Origin: Gamarada debralockiae
Taxonomy: Eukaryota; Ascomycota; Leotiomycetes; Helotiales; Hyphodiscaceae
NCBI GenBank assembly: GCA_002803225.1
Contig: NXFV01000767.1
Span: forward strand, 62,001 to 126,000
DNA length: 64,000 nucleotides
Reading direction: 5' to 3'
Made by a program: the position numbers and the translations under genes. Position 1 is the first letter of the stretch, and every line of letters starts with the position of its first letter. Below the pieces are notes generated by a model. That model was not told where the DNA came from. It did not search any database and worked only from the letters and a program-made list of their open reading frames with translations. Positions 59,691-64,000 of this stretch are shown piece after piece.

Positions 59691-60100
59691 CATTGTAACA
59701 GGACGTTGTTACGTTATTTGTAATAATTACACTTGAACGAGCTTACGAAGTACCATCATTACATTACAGTCACATGACATATCACACGACTCACTAACCT
59801 AATAAGGAATCCACTAGGCCTGATCTGGCATGCCTGAAACTTCTCATAGGTTCAGCGCTATAGGCCCAGGTCCTGCTACGGGCTTCTTACGAGGCTCCTG
59901 GGCTCCTTGTAACGCCCTGCTGTTGCGTCGGTTCGCCTTTAATACTTAGACAAATCGTAGCTTCAAAGCGCGCCGTAAGTTTGGATGGTTGGCCATGCTA
60001 GCGGTCTACCAATCTGATCCAGTTCTCTCTCCCCCTCTTTCTTTCTTCTTCTCTCTCTGTTTTTTTTTTTGTTGGGGGGAAGGGGGGCGAGGGCAGGGAA
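59691..60100. mobile_element. LTR-like or other repeat-derived sequence abutting the pseudogene
   Basis: Homology to MPP-alpha ends abruptly at about 59690. It is followed by TGTAACAGGACGTTGTTACG, which contains a short hairpin, then AT-rich TAATAATTACAC and a GC-richer block around 59870-59940. A TG start with TGTAAC text resembles fungal LTR ends. No coding sequence, no second LTR and no clear target duplication are seen, so this could be a solo LTR or a fragment. The 10-T run and G/C runs at 60060-60095 follow. Confidence 0.4.
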
Positions 60101-60485
60101 TTTCTTCGTAGTTTAATTTTGGCAGTAGGCGATTTCATAGGCGAATGAGAGGACTCGCGCGAATGAAAGTGAAGTTATCGCAAGATTCACCTCGAGTAGA
60201 TTTTTCGATCACGTGATTAGTTCTAATTTCGTGTGATGTGGTATTGGGAGGTAAATGTGTTAATACTGTATCCTCATCTTGTCAATCAAATCAATGGCAT
60301 AGTTGCATCAGTAGTCACTAGATCGCTCAATTCTATGCAGCAATGGGTAATATCTTTGACATCTCCCATTCACGTGGCTCAGGGGTTCGCTTATCGCGAT
60401 AAGATCGTCGCCGAGACTTTGTAACCCCTCGCACCATCAACAACTCCCATCTTCGTGAAACCAACATAAAAAGCCACGAACGACA

Positions 60486-62636
60486 ATGGCTTCAACCTCA
60501 AGAGGTCTCACGGCACCGGCTATCTTGAGCACGGCGCTCATTGCGCTCGTGGCAAGCTTTTTGCTCGTTAACAAACGTGACTCAACTTTATACTGCGTTT
60601 CTCCTACATTTCGATCCTTCATAACGACCCTCAACCCGCCTCCAATGGGTCTCGGAGAAGTGGCAGTATGCTTTCGCGTCGAGAATGGTATATTTACAGA
60701 GATCTTGGACTCCGAAACTAAAGTCAGAGGCGAGAAAATTACATACCTTGACGGATTTGTTCTTCCTGGCATCATCGAGTCTCATGGCCACATCTTGCAG
60801 TATGGAGAAATGCTGGAATCTGTTTCTCTGTACGGGGCCGAGAGTGTCGTGGAAATAAGAACACGAATCAAAGATTTTCTGCAGGCTCATGACAGCGAAG
60901 GGTATGGCACGCGTGAGAAGTGGATTCGAGGGATTGGGTGGGATCAAGCATTTTTTGGAGGAGTGATGCCTACTGCTGTTTGTTTCCAATTCATCACGTT
61001 CTTTGAGGAATTGAACTAACGCCTGTCTAGAAAGAACTCGGCGACGATCCGTTACTGAAAGACCTCTACATCATGCTCGACCGTGTAGATGTCCACTGCG
61101 TCCTCACCTCGCAGAAAGTCCTCGATCTCCTGCCCAGTCCGCTACCAGATGCACCTCCAGGAGGAGTCATAGTGACTGACCCTGGCCCAGGAGTATTCTG
61201 TGATAATGCTATGGATGTCATCATCTACCCGCTTGCACCCAAGCCGGATGCCGCACAGAAGACCTGGTGGTTCCAGACTGCAATGAGGGAGTTGAATAAA
61301 GTCGGGATTGTGGGAGTCGGTGATGCAGGTATGAGGCCAGATGATGTTTCAATCCTCGAGTCTATGGCCGAGAAGGGAGAGCTCAGCATCAGGATCAATG
61401 TAATGCTGGAATGTGCCGAGCGAAATACATACTGCCCTGATGAGACACAGGGTTTGAGATTGCTCAATTCGAAAGAAGGATTGGGAGACAATACTTTGAT
61501 GCTCGGTGGAGTGAAGCTTTTCGCCGATGGTGCTTTGGGATCTTGGGGTGCTGCTCTGCTGGAACCTTATTCCGACAAACCGGAGACGAGTGGAACAATG
61601 CTAATCAACGAGACGGGGTTGACGAGTGTGGTGAAGGAGGCATGTGCGTGTCACATCTATTGAGAACCGTTGCTAATTTGAGTAGTGGTTCAATGCTGGA
61701 TTCCAAGTCAACATTCATGCTATCGGAGACCGAGCAAATCGAGCAGCTGTGGACGCCTTTGAGTCTGTTCTTGGCTCTGACTGTGAAGGATGTAACGAGG
61801 CAAGGCGATTGAGAATTGAGCATGCTCAAATCATCGTTCGTATCCTTCTGAATTTTCCCTTGATTGAAGACTGACACTGGGGCCAGCATCCGGATGATCA
61901 ACGACGAATAGAGAAAATGGGAATCATCCCAAGTATACAGCCAACGCACGCAACGTCAGATATGGCCTATGCCCTCTCTCGTCTTGGCCCAGACCGACTC
62001 TCCCACTCGGCTTACCGCATGTCCAGCCTCTTTCCATCCCCTCTACAACATGACAGCAGCAAATACCCAGGCCCAGTTCTAGGATCCGATTTTCCCGTGG
62101 AGCCTCCCAACCCCTTTCACGGCATGTACGCAGCCGTCACACGTCTCAATCCAGCGACAAAATCAAGTCCTTCTGGCGATGGAGGGTGGTATCCCGAAGA
62201 ATCCTTGAGCATCGAGCAAGCGCTTCATGGCTTCACCACGAATGCCGCCTATGGATGGTTCAAAGAAGAGAATACTGGTACAATCAAAGTTGGGAAGTGG
62301 GCTGATTGGGTGGTGGTTGATCGAAATGTGTATCATGATCGGTCTGGAAAGAGCTTGAGGGAGGTGGTGGTGAAGGAAACTTGGATGGGAGGGCGGAAGG
62401 TGTATCCGCTAGAATTATCGGACCTGGACAAGGGTTGGGTTGCGAAGATCGCTGAAACACTTCGGGATCCACTTGAGCCACTGCGAGAACTCTTGACAGT
62501 AATAAAGGAACTGGTTGAAGCTCTGGCACGGTTGATTGAAGCAATGGCGAGCCTCTTGAGAGCATTGACGGAGTTCCTCGAACAAAGATCCAGGCAGTTG
62601 ATCTACTTCGTTTCGGGGACAGCAGATGAGTTGTGA
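60486..62636 (+). CDS. Membrane-anchored amidohydrolase family 3 protein (YtcJ-like)
   Basis: Four exons, 60486..60977, 61031..61639, 61686..61835 and 61887..62636, giving 666 residues. An N-terminal helix (APAILSTALIALVASFLLV) anchors the protein. The metal-dependent hydrolase barrel shows GFVLPGIIESHGHI (about 100), WIRGIGWDQAFFGG, GGVKLFADGALGSWGA (about 325), FQVNIHAIGDRANRAA (about 378), RIEHAQIIHPDDQRR and GSDFPVEPPNPF (about 484). These are the family's metal-binding and catalytic segments. The third intron fits only with a GC donor (GAG|GCATGT...TAG|TGG). Unusual: after the normal end (GGRKVYPLE) comes a 70-residue Leu/Ala/Glu-rich helix (LRELLTVIKELVEALARLIE and onward) ending in a hydrophobic patch. 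Substrate unknown. Confidence 0.87.
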
Positions 62637-62875
62637 TGTATATTCGATCAAGGAGACAAGTTGTGCTTTTACAACGAAGCCGCACATAAAATACAGACTC
62701 ATTTCCTTTAGAGCAGACCGGATATTTCATTAATTATCGTCTCGTCTCGTTCTCATACACTTCTCCTCGGAAGGATTTGTTCCAGGGTTTAAGGATGGTA
62801 AAAGCCAAACAAAACCATCATTGTCTTTGTGACAATAATGAGAGGAATAGAAGCTAAGTGCCTGCCCGCAGGCTC

Positions 62876-64000
62876 TCATGCTTTCTTTGCCTTCCCTCTC
62901 ACCAAAGCCTTCAACCTATCCAGCCCAAACATCCTCGGCACGACCCAGTCAAAGACCCAAGTCCCCAACCACTACAAACTCCCAGTTAGCATCAATCCTC
63001 CAACAAAGCACAGCAATCGAAGAACGTCATCTCAAGGATAAACTCACCGCCCTAGCAAACCAAACCAGCCAAGCCTTATTCCCCCTCCAAAGCCACTTTG
63101 TTGGGCGTCTTTTCAACGCCTCCTTCACCACGCCTCTCGCGTATACATCATGTGCCATCGCGCCCTCCTGACTGTGCGTCTGCCTCCTCTCAAAATCCCC
63201 TAGAATCGGGAGATACAAACTATCATCCGGCAACACCCTATGCGTTCTCGCAATATTACTCTGCACGCCTCCCGTTACCACAACCATGACTCTGACATCA
63301 AATGGCTCCAATTCCAACCTCAGTGTCCGGGAGTAGGCGTGTAGAGCGGCTTTGGAAGCATTGTAGACGGACCCGAAGACGTAAGGCACGATGCCGGCTA
63401 GTGATCCGATGTTGATGATCAATCCCTTTGAGGCTATGAGAAGGGGGATGAAGGATTGCGTTATGGATATTATGCCGAAGAAGTTCGTTTCGAAACAAGC
63501 TCTTGCGTCGTCGAGAGGAACGTCGAGGGCGGGCATGGTGCAGTTTCTTCCTCTGTATCCATCCCAAACATCAGCTTGCAATCAGAATGGAAAGGTAGGA
63601 TTTGAACATACGCATTATTAACCAAGATATCCAACCTTCCACCCGTCAAAACCTCGACCTCCTTCCTCGCAGCCTCGATGCTCTCTTGACTTGTAACCTC
63701 CAGACTCACGGTCGAACATCCCAACGCCTCGAGATCCGTGATCGTCGCCTTGTTGCGGGCTGTCGCTATGACATGCAAACCTGTCTACCGTCATCCCATT
63801 TGCCCCACTTCATACCACTGCGGAGACGAAAGCGCATACCTTTCGAATGGAACTCTCTGGCCAGAGCATGCCCAATCCCTCCTGGTGAGCAGCTGCAATG
63901 CTGCGGTCAGCTCGTGAATGTTCGATGTAACCCAATCGCTTGCGCCACTGCTTCCAGTGAGTGAGGAACGTACCCTGTAATCAACACACTCTTCTGACCT
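62876..64000 (-). CDS. AYR1: AYR1-like short-chain dehydrogenase/reductase (5' end off the window)
   Basis: Five exons visible: beyond 64000..63974, 63892..63840, 63780..63612, 63552..63048 and 62971..62876; about 283 residues. It reads GQKSVLITG-CSPGGIGHALAREF (nucleotide-binding glycine motif TGxxxGIG), LHVIATARN, LDILVNNAG, FGIISITQSF, INIGSLAG with the catalytic Ser, and SVYNASKAALHAYSRTLRLE with Tyr-x3-Lys. The C-terminus is WVFDWVVPRMFGLDRLKALV, then RGKAKKA. This is the pattern of fungal NADPH-dependent 1-acyldihydroxyacetone-phosphate reductase (AYR1), which makes lysophosphatidate at the ER and lipid droplets. Other reductases of this subgroup cannot be excluded. The start codon is outside, probably within a few codons of the edge. 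Confidence 0.88.

Noticed and set aside
1..64000. CRISPR arrays, operons, ribosome binding sites, bacterial insertion sequences
   Set aside because: The window is fungal nuclear DNA with spliced genes; no regularly spaced repeats or bacterial signals were found.

Overview
The window is nuclear DNA of a filamentous ascomycete (Pezizomycotina). Genes are split by short introns of about 45-60 bases with GT-AG borders and CTAAT/CTAAC-like branch sites. They lie close together on both strands and encode fungal versions of core eukaryotic proteins. Protein style and gene content suggest Leotiomycetes (Helotiales), but that rank is an inference. I found no rRNA gene, no convincing tRNA, no CRISPR array and no bacterial feature. 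Coordinates of spliced genes come from joining exons by eye; every complete model closes in frame.

Left part (1-19 kb): REV3 5' end (edge-truncated) divergent from SLU7; RPS9; a PD-(D/E)XK-like protein of unknown role; RPL21; a secreted beta-propeller/lactonase-like protein; a Sec2-type Rab exchange factor; the splicing factor SF3A1; and a secreted acid sphingomyelinase. Two spliceosome components and two ribosomal proteins make this a housekeeping stretch.

Middle (19-48.5 kb): a fungal Zn cluster regulator, a candidate 49-aa gene, a tetraspanin-like protein, SNX3, a RIM2-type mitochondrial carrier, an ASH1-like SET methyltransferase, a 3.7-kb gene-free stretch, the DHHC palmitoyltransferase ERF2, a small conserved membrane protein, a PMT1-type protein O-mannosyltransferase, a dienelactone hydrolase-family protein and a secreted phospholipase B.

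Right part (48.5-64 kb) is the accessory region. It holds a sulfotransferase relic and a large protein kinase fused to a von Willebrand A domain with an altered metal site. Next come a 257-bp MITE-like element with 29-bp terminal inverted repeats, a CorA-like two-helix membrane protein with no GMN motif, and a tiny spliced gene for a 73-aa protein. Beyond these are a decayed mitochondrial processing peptidase alpha copy beside LTR-like sequence, a membrane-anchored amidohydrolase with an odd C-terminal helix, and the 3' part of an AYR1-like short-chain reductase running off the right edge. The kinase-vWA and CorA-like pair, lying among mobile and decayed DNA, is the best candidate here for an undescribed two-component system; the functional link is inference.
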